Below are positions 1 to 9,679 of a DNA stretch of 64,000 nucleotides, in pieces. The stretch lies in the NCBI RefSeq assembly GCF_002245785.1, contig NZ_NNCE01000006.1, positions 23,976 through 87,975 on the forward strand, in the 5' to 3' direction. Position numbers and translations under genes: made by a program. The stretch is from Mycoplasma testudineum. Its GTDB lineage: Bacteria; Bacillota_I; Bacilli_A; Mycoplasmatales; Metamycoplasmataceae. The notes beneath the pieces are model-generated. The model was given only the letters and a program-made list of their open reading frames with translations. It ran no database searches and was not told where the DNA came from. The number at the start of each line of letters is the position of its first letter. The stretch's first letter is position 1.

Positions 1-348
1 TTTTGTTTTAACTAAATTAATAATATATTTATTAATATATTTTCTAATTTCAGGATACTGACTTATATTTGAAGCTAATTGACTAATTGAATCACTTTGT
101 AAAATACCTGAAATTAATTCCCCATTAACAAAAAATTCATCATCTGATAAATAATCAAATTTGATTTCTTCAATATCTTTAATTAACTCTTCTACTGTAA
201 TTGCTTTTTTATTCATTACATAAGCAAGAGCTCTATAAAATGAGCCAGTATTTATAAATGTATAATTAAGTTTTTTTGCTAAAGCTTTTGCTAAAGAACT
301 TTTTCCAGCTCCGCTCGGTCCGTCGATTGCTATGTTTACTTTCTTCAT
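1..348 (-). CDS. cmk: Cytidylate kinase, 3' part cut off by the window edge
   Basis: Phosphorylates CMP and dCMP to the diphosphates with ATP in the cytoplasm (pyrimidine salvage). The first 116 codons are present. The N-terminus reads MKKVNIAIDGPSGAGKSS, the P-loop (GPSGAGKS) typical of Cmk, followed by the family's TFINTGSFYRALA segment (usually LDTGAMYRA), which binds the nucleotide base. The ATG at 348 follows an AAAAGGAA ribosome-binding site at a normal distance. The 3' end of the unknown gene upstream overlaps this start by 83 bases. The C-terminal half lies outside the window, so completeness cannot be judged. Confidence 0.9.
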   Translation of the reverse strand, partial: MKKVNIAIDGPSGAGKSSLAKALAKKLNYTFINTGSFYRALAYVMNKKAITVEELIKDIEEIKFDYLSDDEFFVNGELISGILQSDSISQLASNISQYPEIRKYINKYIINLVKTK

Positions 349-757
349 TAGATTCCTTTTCAAGTTTAATTTTTACGATTTTTGCCCTAGTTGTTAAATC
401 CAAATCATTCGGGTCTAAAATTTTGTTAAAGAAATGTGACTTATAAAAATCTTCTCCAAATACTTCACCATAATCAAGAACTATATCGTGCAAATATAAT
501 CTAGAAATTTGATTGTCGATTTTCCTAATTTCCGTTAAATCTAAATATGGCGGTTCAAACGAATGACTTATATCTGAGTGTGTTGCATTTATTGTTTCTT
601 TACTAAAAAGTTTTAAGTCAAAATCAGGGATCAATTCTCTACATGAATTGAAAAATCTTTTAAGATCCTGGTCTGAATTTATTAGACTTAAACGCAAATT
701 TTCAGAACTTAAAAGTTCTTTTCGAAAATTTTCAAATTTAACTTTTCTTGTTTGCAA
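266..757 (-). CDS. Unrecognised cytoplasmic protein upstream of cmk
   Basis: About 163 residues, charged, with no signal peptide or membrane segment. I recognise no family. A TTG start at 757 is chosen because AGGAG lies five to six bases upstream; the GTG at 763 abuts that site directly and is less likely. The last 83 bases overlap the start of cmk in another frame. The tail encoded there is Lys/Ser/Arg-rich and low in complexity, so the overlapping part may be tolerated readthrough or the result of a mutated stop. It probably forms an operon with cmk. Confidence 0.6.
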   Translation of the reverse strand: MQTRKVKFENFRKELLSSENLRLSLINSDQDLKRFFNSCRELIPDFDLKLFSKETINATHSDISHSFEPPYLDLTEIRKIDNQISRLYLHDIVLDYGEVFGEDFYKSHFFNKILDPNDLDLTTRAKIVKIKLEKESNEESKHSNRRTERSWKKFFSKSFSKKT

Positions 758-823
758 CCTCACTCCTTTAATTTAAATATTATCACACAAAAAATAAGCA
801 AAAAAACAATGAATAACCATTGT

Positions 824-1948
824 TTAAAAATTTTTTATGAAGTCAGAATTAATTGTGTCTTCTTTTGAAGAAATAACTTTGCGCACGTCTTTTAATTCTT
901 TTTTATTGTAGTTTGGAATAACTAATTTTAAGGTAATGTATAAGTTACCTTTTTCAGTTTTTAAATCAACTCCAGCATCTTTAATAGTTAACATTTGATC
1001 GTTTTTGTATGTTGATTTCATTTTTATATTTTTAATTCCGTAAGGAGTTGGAACCTGTACGTTATTTTCTTGGATTATATCGGCAATTGAAACTGGAAAA
1101 TCAAGATAAATGTTTTGACCTTGGCGCACATAATATTTGTGAGGATTTACTTTTATTATAATTACTAAATCTCCCGAAGGACCTCCATTTCTACCAGGAC
1201 CTCCATATCCAGCTACAAGTAATTCTTGGCCGTTTTCAACACCTGCTGGAATTCCAACTTTAATATCTGAAGTAGTTTTTGTAGTTTGTGAGCCTTTACA
1301 TTTTTCACATTTTTTCTTAATGGTAACACCATCACCATTACATGTAGAACATATTTTTTGCTGTCGGATGCTTCCTAAAAATGTTCTAGTTGTTACATTT
1401 TGATATCCTAAACCTGAACAAGTTTTACATTGTTCAATATCTTCTTCGTGTTCGTAACCTTTACCATTACATAAATCACAATTATGATATTGATCAACAG
1501 TTAAATTTAACGTTGTACCAACAACAGATTCAAGAAAATCAATACTTATAACTTTTGATTTAACATTACCCTTCATTGGCGTTGTGCTTCTTCGAGAACT
1601 ATATCCAGAATTACCGCCTGAAAAAATATCCCCAAATATGTCACCCATATTGAAACCATCAAATCCTGAAAAAATGTCTTTAAAGCTACCGAAACCACCA
1701 TAACCAGCATGTTGATCCATACCTTCCATGCCTGAGTGTCCAAATTGGTCATAAGTTCTTCTTTTATTATCGTCACTTAAGACTTCATAAGCTTCATTAA
1801 CTTCTTTCATTTTTTCTTCAGCATCATGACTTTTATTAATATCAGGGTGATACTTCTTAGCCAAATTTCGAAAGGCAGTCTTAATTTCCTTTGCTGTAGC
1901 ATTTTTGCTAATGCCTAATATTTCATAATAATCTCTTTTTTTTGCCAT
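824..1948 (-). CDS. dnaJ: Chaperone DnaJ (Hsp40)
   Basis: Co-chaperone that delivers unfolded clients to DnaK and stimulates its ATPase. About 374 residues in the usual order: an N-terminal J domain with the HPD motif (KKYHPDINK near residue 33), a Gly/Phe-rich linker (residues about 75-125), four CxxCxGxG-type zinc repeats ([35 protein letters not shown]) and the C-terminal beta domains. The ATG at 1948 is chosen because it begins the conserved [12 protein letters not shown]; an in-frame GTG further up lies inside the CIRCE operator. The gene is separated from its upstream neighbour by a terminator, so it is probably its own heat-shock unit controlled by HrcA. Confidence 0.97.
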   Translation of the reverse strand: MAKKRDYYEILGISKNATAKEIKTAFRNLAKKYHPDINKSHDAEEKMKEVNEAYEVLSDDNKRRTYDQFGHSGMEGMDQHAGYGGFGSFKDIFSGFDGFNMGDIFGDIFSGGNSGYSSRRSTTPMKGNVKSKVISIDFLESVVGTTLNLTVDQYHNCDLCNGKGYEHEEDIEQCKTCSGLGYQNVTTRTFLGSIRQQKICSTCNGDGVTIKKKCEKCKGSQTTKTTSDIKVGIPAGVENGQELLVAGYGGPGRNGGPSGDLVIIIKVNPHKYYVRQGQNIYLDFPVSIADIIQENNVQVPTPYGIKNIKMKSTYKNDQMLTIKDAGVDLKTEKGNLYITLKLVIPNYNKKELKDVRKVISSKEDTINSDFIKNF

Positions 1949-1959
1949 ATCAATTAATT

Positions 1960-1986
1960 TTAGCACAAAATGAATTAGAGTGCTAA
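1960..1986 (-). promoter_or_regulatory. CIRCE operator (HrcA repressor site) before dnaJ
   Basis: On the minus strand: TTAGCACTC, nine bases, then TTGTGCTAA. The CIRCE consensus is TTAGCACTC-N9-GAGTGCTAA; the left arm is perfect and the right arm matches 7 of 9. It ends 11 bases before the dnaJ ATG, inside the expected 5' leader, where HrcA can block transcription. A possible -10 (TAAATT) lies just upstream. Confidence 0.88.
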
Positions 1987-2013
1987 ATCTTTGGAATTTA
2001 TTCTTTTTAGTTA

Positions 2014-2036
2014 ATAAAAAAAATGCTTTCGCATTT
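2014..2036 (-). terminator. Intrinsic terminator after the Q/N-rich gene
   Basis: Minus-strand hairpin AAATGC-GAAA-GCATTT (a GNRA tetraloop) followed directly by a run of Ts. It sits 12 bases after the stop of the 2048-2818 gene and before the dnaJ promoter. Confidence 0.75.
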
Positions 2037-2047
2037 CAATTATTAAA

Positions 2048-2818
2048 TTAGAAATTGTTTAATTCTTTATCAATTAAGCTTTGTTTTCTTTTTTGATATG
2101 TTTCAGGGCTAATCATGTTTTGTCTTAACAGTCTGTCTAATTCGTTCATTTTTTGTTGTAATGAACTCATTTGTGATTGTTGTCTGTTAAAAACTGGTTG
2201 TTGAAATTGTTCTGTGTTAAATTGTGGTTGATGAAATGGATTTGGAGCCACATCAAATTGAGGATCATTTGAATACATTGAGTTGCTTTGTACATTCATT
2301 CTGTCATGCATTGCTGTCATGTTAATTTGATTTGCTTGAACTTGGTTTAAGGCATCTTTTGGACTGTGAAACACTTGTGTGTACTGAGTAACTGGAGCAT
2401 ATTCACCCATATATTGTTGGTTTGGTAATGGATTTAAAGGCATTGGTTGATTTGCATAGTCATGAATTATGTAACTATCAGCAACTTGATTTCTTTGTGC
2501 TTCATTATTTTGAGGAACTGAAACAACGTAGTTATCTGGATAACTAAATGGAGTTGTAAGCATGTGCATTTGTGTTGCACTTAAAGCAGGTTGTTCTTCA
2601 AATTCATTTTGAAACTGAGGATTCATATTTGGATTTGGACGTCCATAGTTAAACTGTTGCATGTTGTTAGGATTGTATCCTTGGTTATATCCAAATTGTT
2701 GAGTGTGTTGTGGTCCTTGGAATTGTTGAGGACGTTGGTTAAAATTTGGTTGATTCACATTTACTTGTTGGTAATTTTGATATTGATTTTGATTATTTTT
2801 TTTATTTGGTTTATTCAT
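2048..2818 (-). CDS. Q/N/P-rich disordered protein with a SHOCT-like C-terminus
   Basis: 256 residues. Roughly residues 1-225 are low-complexity Asn, Gln, Pro, Tyr and Met with no signal peptide or membrane helix, so the protein is predicted to be cytoplasmic and disordered. The last 30 residues change character: two short amphipathic helices (MNELDRLLRQNMISPETY and QKRKQSLID) resemble the SHOCT pattern, a short C-terminal oligomerisation domain of the form L..L...G.I...E....K..L. An AAAGGAAA site precedes the ATG. The composition is that of a prion-like or phase-separating protein; no function can be assigned. It has its own terminator. Confidence 0.8.
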   Translation of the reverse strand: MNKPNKKNNQNQYQNYQQVNVNQPNFNQRPQQFQGPQHTQQFGYNQGYNPNNMQQFNYGRPNPNMNPQFQNEFEEQPALSATQMHMLTTPFSYPDNYVVSVPQNNEAQRNQVADSYIIHDYANQPMPLNPLPNQQYMGEYAPVTQYTQVFHSPKDALNQVQANQINMTAMHDRMNVQSNSMYSNDPQFDVAPNPFHQPQFNTEQFQQPVFNRQQSQMSSLQQKMNELDRLLRQNMISPETYQKRKQSLIDKELNNF

Positions 2819-3049
2819 ATATTTCCTTTTGCTTATTTCTTTATTAGATTATAAATTATTTAATTTTAAAATACAAATTGTAATTTCATTATTACTAAAA
2901 TTTTACCTTTAAAATTAATTTTTAATTTTTTTTATTAGTATTTTAATATAAATTAATTTTTCTACAATTATTTTAAAAAAATATTGATAAATTTCTTAAA
3001 AATTTATTCATCTAGTTGCTATGTCATCTCAATTTAGTTAAGTTATTTT

Positions 3050-4744
3050 TTAAAACAAACGAGCACGACTTGCTGCTACATTGGCTGCAAATCTAAAATC
3101 TGATTTAACCCTAAAACTTGCAAAATGTTCTAATACAAAATTTTGGTAATTAACTGATAATACGGCCAGAAAAATAAATGGTATTAGATTTGGTATTGTA
3201 CTTTTTAAAATCGGGACATATACTGTGCTTATTTCTGAATTTGCTAATGAAAAATTAATTCCAATTGGATTTGCACTAAAAGCACCAAATATAAGCAAAT
3301 GTTGTAACATGTCGTAAACCATCATCCCGCTACTTTCTTTTCCAATTAAACTTAGCAAGGGAATTGTAAATTTCGTTTGCGTTCTAAATCAACCAATTTT
3401 TCGTATTGATAAAGAAATTTTCTTGTTAATATCTCTTGATCATTCACCAATCCTACTTTTAATTGTCATAGCTAATGAAATACTTTGTGAAATTGCAACA
3501 GAAAATATTGCTGTAGTTATTGCATTATCAAAAATAGGTCTAAACAAGAAAAATAAAACAATTGTTGGCATAGTTCTAAATAGAAAAACAAGTAAAAATG
3601 CAATTTTGTTAACCACATTTGGTGTAGTTACTGGACTCAATAATATTCCACATAAAAATCCAGCAAAAATTGCTAATGCAAAAGCAAAAACAATTTGTAG
3701 AAATGTTATCCCAGAACTTGTAAAAAAGTAGGTAGCACTAAAATTAGAAAAATTACTTTCAAATACTATTCTTACACTTGATCCGTAATTAATTCATTCG
3801 TTTTGCGTTGTAGAATAAAAACCAACGATTAATGCAGCTAATGCAATCAGTGTTCAAAAAGTCAAAAAGAAAAAATTGAAAATATTTGAAGTTCTCATTG
3901 CTTTACGAATATTGTGGAAATTGTGATTTTTTTCTTCTTCATATTTAAAAAATGAAACAGCTTTAAAAATCAAAATTTCAAAAATTATGTAAAGAATTAT
4001 TAGTGTTAATAATGGGATACCTAAATAATTAAAATCAGATGAATCTCCATGACTAACAAAATTACCTAATAATGAGGCTGCATGTGGTGCACCAAAAAAC
4101 GGTATAAAAGAAGTGTATCTAGAATTAGATTCAAGACGTAAAAGAATTATTCTATAAAAATCATCTATGTGTACATGTAATCATTTTGAATATGAATAAA
4201 ATTTTGATCTACCTGAAATTACCATTTGATAGTAATAACCTAAATCAGCTTTTTCTATAAATGAATTTAGTGACCGGTGAATTAAAATAAAAGAAATTCA
4301 AGCTACAGTAAAAATAGTTCCTAAATAAATATTTAAATGACCAATAAATAAAAAAGCAAAAATGAAAAATGGTAAACAATAAGATATATATATGAAGAAC
4401 TTAAATGGTATTTTTATTCTATTGCTTTGTATTCGGTCTGAAGAAAAAAAGATAAAAAAATAAGCAAAAAAAGCGCCAATTAAAGTACCACTTGAAACGA
4501 AAAAAATATTAATAAAAAATAACGAAATAGTTTCAAAAAGCAAATTTTCATTTACTGGTGAATTATTTCTAAATGAAAACATATGACTTACATTGTTGAA
4601 AAAATTGATTCAACCTTGGGTGTTTGTATATGATTTATTTACAAAAAATGAAACAATAACTAATGCAATAAAAATTAAAATTATTATTAAAAAAATCAAT
4701 CTTTTACGATTAAATTTTTCTCTTGCATTTAGTTTGCTTTTCAT
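3050..4744 (-). CDS. ABC transporter permease of the P69/PhnE type
   Basis: 564 residues once UGA is read as Trp; no stop interrupts the frame. About ten to twelve hydrophobic segments form two similar halves, as in the fused permease P69 of the mycoplasma P37-P29-P69 system and in paired PhnE-type permeases. The C-terminal half contains FRTMPTIVLFF, matching the R..P.L. segment of phosphonate-type permeases, followed by a coupling-helix region (SLSIRKIGWFRTQTK). It lies six bases after the ATPase gene and is probably translated with it. No P37-like binding protein is adjacent. The substrate is unknown; phosphonate, thiamine-like or other ligands are possible. Confidence 0.72.
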
Positions 4745-4749
4745 TTAAT

Positions 4750-5445
4750 TTAATACTTTCTAGATACTTCTCTAATTCTCTGGTTTTCTATAGTTAATAC
4801 TTTTTTAAAATGCCTTTTAACAAGGTATTCATCATGTGATACTAAAATTAAAGTTTTTTTAGTTTCTCGACAATGTCTAGTTAAAAAATTAAGATAATTG
4901 TCACTATAGATAGAGTCCATTAATGAAGTAGGATCATCTGCAATAACAATAGGGTCTTTTGAAGCAAAAATTTTGGCTAATTCCACATACATTTTTTGTG
5001 TGCCATTTAATGATTGTTCTTTTTTGAAAGCATATTCTGAAAGACCTAATTCATCAATAATTTTATTGACTTTTTTGAATTCATTTTCATTTACAAATCC
5101 AAAAAATTGCTTTCAATTTTTTTCTCTTGGCATTAACTGATATATGTTTTCAAAAACTGATTTATTCGGCATCGCAATAGGCGTACTTGTTAAATAATAA
5201 ATGTTATTTAAATAGTTTCTAATCTCATTTTTGTTCATACTATATAAACTTTTATCGTTAATAAAAAGATCACCTGAAATTGGGTGCATTAGCTTTAAAA
5301 ATATTTTTAAAAATGAACTTTTCCCGTTTCTTTCAAGAGAAAAAATACCAAGTTGTTCACCAGGTTTTATTACAAAATTCAAACTTTTGAAAATTGTTGA
5401 CCTACCATCTAAATGACGGTAAGAAACATCTATAAATTTAAACAG
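4750..5445 (-). CDS. ABC transporter ATPase of the P29/PhnC type, with degenerate motifs
   Basis: 231 residues. The fold and order of an ABC ATPase are clear, but the catalytic motifs are eroded. The Walker A region reads SLERNGKSS (residues 36-44), lacking the first Gly of GxxxxGK[ST]. The signature reads LNGTQ instead of LSGGQ. Walker B ends ADDPTS (residues 169-174), with Asp in place of the catalytic Glu. The H-loop His (VSHDE, residue 204) is kept. No ATG, GTG or TTG opens the frame: the stop-bounded frame begins just before a CTG at 5445 that follows a near-perfect AAAAGGAGG by six bases, so CTG is the likely start. It overlaps prmC by eight bases. Confidence 0.7.
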
Positions 5446-6142
5446 TTAAATCCTCCTTTTGAATAAAAGCTATTCTGTCTTTATTGTTAATATCTTTGAT
5501 AATTTTAAAATTATTTTTAATAAATTTTTTAGAATCATTTGGGTTAATTTCAAAAAATAAGAAACCATTTTTTTTAAGATACAATTTGGACTTTGTAATT
5601 ATTTCTTGATAAATTTTAAAGTAACCATTTTGATCAATTAAAGCATGAATTGGTTCGTGTAAAATTAAATTTGGGTAAACAATATCATCTAATTTTAAAT
5701 ATGGTGGATTAGAAACGATAATGTCATATTTTTTATTGATATTACTAAATAAATTACTTTCAAAACAATTGACATTAACTATTTCATTTTTAATAGAATT
5801 TATTTTGCATTGTTCAATAGCTTGAGGGTCAATGTCTATTGCATCAATTTTTAATGATTTGTTTGCTTTTGCAAGCGATATCGCAATAAAACCTGAACCA
5901 GTTCCAATATCAAGAATATCCATATTGTCTTTAATATGTTCTTTAACTTTAATTATTAATTCTTCAGTTTCATATCTGGGAATTAAAACTTTTTTGGAAA
6001 CATCAATAGTAACATTTTGCATTTCTATATAACCAATTATTTTTTGAATTGGAAAATTCATATCCAAAAGCTCAATTTCTTTATTTGTTAATGTTGGTGC
6101 TAAACCATATTTTTGTTTTTCCAAAATAAGTTTGTTTTTCAC
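5438..6142 (-). CDS. prmC: Release-factor glutamine methyltransferase
   Basis: Transfers a methyl group from SAM to the Gln of the GGQ motif in RF1. 234 residues: a short N-terminal substrate-binding part with IPRYETEEL (residues about 53-61), a SAM-binding motif DIGTGSGFIAISLA, and the catalytic NPPY. The GTG start shares its first base with the TAG stop of prfA (TAGTG), so translation is coupled to the enzyme's own substrate. The end overlaps the start of the P29-like gene and carries its ribosome-binding site. Confidence 0.95.
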   Translation of the reverse strand: MKNKLILEKQKYGLAPTLTNKEIELLDMNFPIQKIIGYIEMQNVTIDVSKKVLIPRYETEELIIKVKEHIKDNMDILDIGTGSGFIAISLAKANKSLKIDAIDIDPQAIEQCKINSIKNEIVNVNCFESNLFSNINKKYDIIVSNPPYLKLDDIVYPNLILHEPIHALIDQNGYFKIYQEIITKSKLYLKKNGFLFFEINPNDSKKFIKNNFKIIKDINNKDRIAFIQKEDLTV

Positions 6143-7221
6143 TAGATACCTGCTGCCTTTATTTTTTCAGCTTGTTCTTCTGCTAATAAACTATCAATTA
6201 TCACTTGAAGTTTTCCACTTGTAATTGATTTTAATGATGAACTAAAATTGATTCTGTGATCAGTAACTCGATCTTGAGGATAGTTATATGTTCTGATTTT
6301 TTCACTTCTTGCACCAGAACCAGCTAATTTTCGATAAGCACCTTCGGCTTCAAGTTTTTTCTGAATTTCCATATCATAAAGTTTTGAACGAAGCATTCTC
6401 ATTGCTAAATCTTTATTTGCAATTTGACTTTTTCCTTCTTGAGATGATGTTACAACACCTGTAGGAATATGCGTAATTCTAACAGCACTATCTGTAGTAT
6501 TAACTGACTGTCCACCATTTCCACTTGATCTAAATGTATCGATTCTTAAATCAGCATTATTAATTTCAATTTCAACATCATCATCAACTTCAGGCATAAC
6601 TGTGACTGTAGCTGTTGAAGTATGCACTCTGCCTTGTGTTTCAGTTACAGGGATTCTTTGAACACGGTGAACTCCTGATTCAAATTTTAATTTTGAATAT
6701 GCTCTTTCACCAGATACTGAAAAAATTAAAAGTGTAAATCCGCCATTTAGAGCTTGCATTCTTTCAATTATTGTAATTTTCATGTCATTTAAAGAAGCTC
6801 ATTTTCGATACATGTCAAATAGATCCCCAGCAAATATATTGGCTTCATCACCACCAGCTGCCCCTCTAATTTCTACAATAACATTAAGTTCATCATTTTC
6901 ATCTTTAGGTAACAAAAGAATTGTTAACTCTTCAGTCATTTTTTCCAAAATTGGGTCAATTTCATTAATTTCCATTTTTGCTAAATCTAATAATTCTTGG
7001 TCATTGACGCTTGCAAGCACATCTTTTGCTTCAAGCAATTTTTTCTCATAATCTTTGTATTCAATAAATTTATCTGCTACATCTTTTACCGAATTAATAT
7101 CTCTCATAACTTTTCGATATTTTTTTATATCATTAACTATTTCTGAACTTTCACTAAAGTTAATTAATTCTCTATATTTTGCTAGAATATTTTCTAGCGA
7201 TTTGTACATTGACTTTTCCAT
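6142..7221 (-). CDS. prfA: Peptide chain release factor 1
   Basis: Recognises UAA and UAG and triggers peptide release. 359 residues with one UGA read as Trp between the two halves. The codon-recognition tripeptide is PVT (in RIPVTETQG), the RF1 type, and the catalytic loop contains [10 protein letters not shown]1 is expected to be the only release factor here because UGA encodes Trp. The ATG at 7221 gives the family N-terminus; the ATG four codons later (7209) is an alternative preceded by GGAAAAG. Divergent from gltX with only 53 bases between them. Confidence 0.96.
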
Positions 7222-7262
7222 TTACTGCTACTCTTTCGGTTATTAAAATATATATGATATGC

Positions 7263-7268
7263 TAAAAT
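7263..7268 (+). promoter_or_regulatory. -10 box of gltX, six bases before the ATG
   Basis: TAAAAT followed by six bases (TTTACC) and then the gltX ATG. There is no Shine-Dalgarno sequence. Initiation about seven bases after a -10 box would fall on the ATG itself, so the mRNA is probably leaderless. Confidence 0.6.
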
Positions 7269-7274
7269 TTTACC

Positions 7275-8672
7275 ATGAAAAATATTAGAACACGATATGC
7301 ACCTAGTCCTACAGGATACTTGCATATAGGCGGTGCTCGAACTGCTTTATTTAGTTATTTATTTGCTAAACATCTTAAGGGAGATTTTATAATCAGAATC
7401 GAAGATACTGACATAGAAAGAAATGTTGCAAATGGTGAAGCTTCTCAGTTAGAAAATTTAGCCTGATTAGGAATTTTACCTGATGAAAGTCCAATCAATC
7501 CAGGTAAATATGGACCTTATCGGCAAAGCGAAAAATTTGACAGATATAAAAAATTAGCATTTGATTTAATTGATAAAGGTTTAGCATACAAAGCTTATGA
7601 TACAAGCGAAGAACTACAATTACAAAAAGAAGAATCTGACAAAAAGGGAATTGCTTCTTTTAGATATGATAGACATTGATTAAAACTAAGTGAAGAGGAA
7701 ATTTTAAAACGTGATTCTAAAAATGAATATGCCATTAGAATAATTTGTCCTGAAAATATTGATTATTATTGACAAGACATTGTAAGAGGAGAAATAAAAA
7801 TTAACTCTGAAGATATTGGTGATTGAGTTATATTAAAAAGTAATGGAATTGCAACTTATAATTTTGCAGTAGTTGTAGATGATCATGACATGCTAACAAG
7901 TCATATTTTAAGAGGGGAAGAACATATTACAAATACGCCAAAGCAGATTATGGTTTATGATGCTTTTGGATGGGAAATCCCTGAATTTGGTCATTTAACA
8001 ATCATTACAAATATGGAAGGTAAAAAACTTTCTAAACGTGATACATCTTTAGAACAGTTCATTGAAGATTATAAAAAAATTGGTTACCACCCAAGCGCTG
8101 TTTTTAATTTTTTAGCATTATTAGGTTGAACCGATGCTTCAGCAAGAGAAATGCTAAATCATTCTGAATTAATAGAAAATTTTGATCCAAATAGATTAAG
8201 TAAAAGTCCTTCTAAATTTGATATTGAAAAAATGAAATGATTTTCTAAACAATACTGATCAAAAGAAGATCCGGAAAAAATTAGAAAATTGTTAAACTTT
8301 CATGATTTTGACGAGCAATGAATCAACACATTTGAAAATATTTATTATCCTTCAATGATTACAGTCAAACAAATGCAAAATTCAATTGATGATTATTTAC
8401 ACCCTATTGTTAATGAAAGTAATTTAAGTGATTCAAATATTAATGTGATAAAAACGTTTTCAAAATTGATTTCTAAGTCAGAATTTAGTGTAAAAAATAT
8501 TATGAATGTTATTGAAAAAACAAAAGAAATTACTGGGGAAAAAGGTAAAAATCTTTTTATGCCAATTAGAATTGCAATGACAGGAAAAGAACACGGTCCT
8601 GAATTAGCTAGTTCGATTTATTTAATGCAAGAAAAAAACATTTTCGAAATAATTAAGAAATTGATTGATTAA
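7275..8672 (+). CDS. gltX: Glutamyl-tRNA synthetase
   Basis: Charges tRNA-Glu (and possibly tRNA-Gln, in organisms that use the amidotransferase route) with glutamate. 465 residues, the normal length, and continuous with UGA as Trp. N-terminus: [19 protein letters not shown], the class I HIGH-type motif. KKLSKRD near residue 255 is the KMSKS-type motif. The C-terminal alpha-helical anticodon-binding domain follows. The promoter arrangement suggests a leaderless message. The downstream DUF1934-like gene starts four bases after the stop and a terminator follows that gene, so the two form one transcription unit. Confidence 0.97.
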
Positions 8673-8676
8673 ATTA

Positions 8677-9051
8677 ATGAAAGTAAATTTTAGAAGTAAA
8701 TTTAGACAAAATAATAATGATTTTAAAATTGAATTTGTTGCTCCTGTTTTGCAACTTTCAGAATATGAAGGTAGTCAGGTGGTAGAGTTCATTGAACCAG
8801 AAAAAAAAGTTTTGAATCGGTTTGAATTTTATCCAGAAAAAATTATTATTATTTCGGGACCTTCAACATTAGAGTTAGAAAAAGATAGTATGCTTGAAAA
8901 TATTTATCAAACTCCACAAGGTAAATTTCCTGTAATTACTAATTTAAAAAATTACAATATTGGTGAGAATAATTTTGCATTTGAATATGATTTACTAACA
9001 GTAAATGGCGATTCACTAGGTGAATTTAATATTGAAATTTCGTTAAAATAA
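8677..9051 (+). CDS. DUF1934-like small beta-barrel protein
   Basis: 124 residues, cytoplasmic, no membrane helix. It shows the DUF1934 (YwiB-like, calycin-fold) pattern: an N-terminal strand MKVNFRSKF, a central SGPSTLELEKDS, and the characteristic TPQGKFPV followed by alternating strands to the end (FEYDLLTVNGDSLGEFNIEI). The molecular function of the family is unknown. The ATG at 8677 is preferred to the TTG at 8665 because the conserved first strand begins there. It lies immediately downstream of gltX and before a terminator. Confidence 0.7.
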   Translation: MKVNFRSKFRQNNNDFKIEFVAPVLQLSEYEGSQVVEFIEPEKKVLNRFEFYPEKIIIISGPSTLELEKDSMLENIYQTPQGKFPVITNLKNYNIGENNFAFEYDLLTVNGDSLGEFNIEISLK

Positions 9052-9077
9052 AAATGGGATTCGTGTCCCATTTTTTT
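9052..9077 (+). terminator. Intrinsic terminator after the gltX unit
   Basis: AAATGGGA, a short loop, TCCCATTT and a T7 run, starting at the stop codon of the DUF1934-like gene. The A-rich left arm also gives a T-run on the minus strand, so it may work for the tRNA transcript as well. Confidence 0.8.
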
Positions 9078-9091
9078 GATGTATTAACATA

Positions 9092-9166
9092 TGGTGCCGG
9101 TAACTGGAATTGAACCAACGACCCCATCCTTACCATGGATGTGCTCTGCCCCTGAGCTATACCGGC
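9092..9166 (-). tRNA. tRNA-Thr (anticodon GGT)
   Basis: 75 bases including an encoded CCA. Acceptor stem GCCGGTA pairs with TACCGGC, discriminator A. The D arm has AGCTCAGGGGCAGAGC. The anticodon stem CATCC/GGATG encloses loop ATGGTAA, so the anticodon is GGT (reads ACC and ACU). The T arm contains GGTTCAATTCC. Acceptor stem and identity bases fit threonine. It stands alone between the gltX unit and the two-helix membrane proteins. Confidence 0.95.
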
Positions 9167-9214
9167 TCCAAATAATTTTAGCATAGATTGATTAAGCAGT
9201 TTAATTTTTGAAAT

Positions 9215-9679
9215 CTACTTTTTGACTTCATTTTCACTAGTTAATGAAGTATGAATATCTAAAATATCTTGTGCTGTTTCAACACCTTTTGCTTTTTCTA
9301 ATGTTAATTCTAATAAAGGAATTTCAGAACGATACGCTTCAACTCTATTTTTAAAACCAGCTATAGCTGATACAGATGTTAAAAAAGTATTAACAGCTAA
9401 AATAATACTAATAGAAATATAAAATACAATCGTATCAACAGGGAAGATGTTGTATCTAATTTGAAGCAGTGAAAGAATTAGTAAAGAAAAATTTATAATA
9501 ATTATGCTGAATCTTAAAGTTAAAAATATTTTTTCACTTTTCTTTTCTTTGCGTTCATACAAAATTGATTCAAGCTTTACTTTTTTATATGCTTCGAGTC
9601 TTTTAGCATCATTTTTTAATGTAGAAGAAATTTTAATGCCATTTTCAAGATCTCTTTTTTCTTTTCTATTAATTCTCAT
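9215..9679 (-). CDS. Two-helix membrane protein C of a three-gene set (DUF4231/SLATT-like)
   Basis: 154 residues: a basic N-terminal helix rich in Lys, Arg and Glu (residues 1-50), two adjacent membrane helices (about 53-72 and 81-105) and a C-terminal cytoplasmic helix. This layout is that of DUF4231/SLATT-type two-helix proteins, but I see no diagnostic motif. The ATG at 9679 is chosen because GAGGTG precedes it; it overlaps the stop of the upstream gene by 11 bases (ATGAGAATTAA). Last gene of a coupled trio with the same architecture, probably paralogues. Confidence 0.65.
   Translation of the reverse strand: MRINRKEKRDLENGIKISSTLKNDAKRLEAYKKVKLESILYERKEKKSEKIFLTLRFSIIIINFSLLILSLLQIRYNIFPVDTIVFYISISIILAVNTFLTSVSAIAGFKNRVEAYRSEIPLLELTLEKAKGVETAQDILDIHTSLTSENEVKK

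Noticed and set aside
2819..3049. AT-rich gap of about 230 bases between the Q/N-rich gene and the permease
   Set aside because: Looked for an RNA gene, terminator or short gene; nothing could be supported beyond AT-rich sequence.
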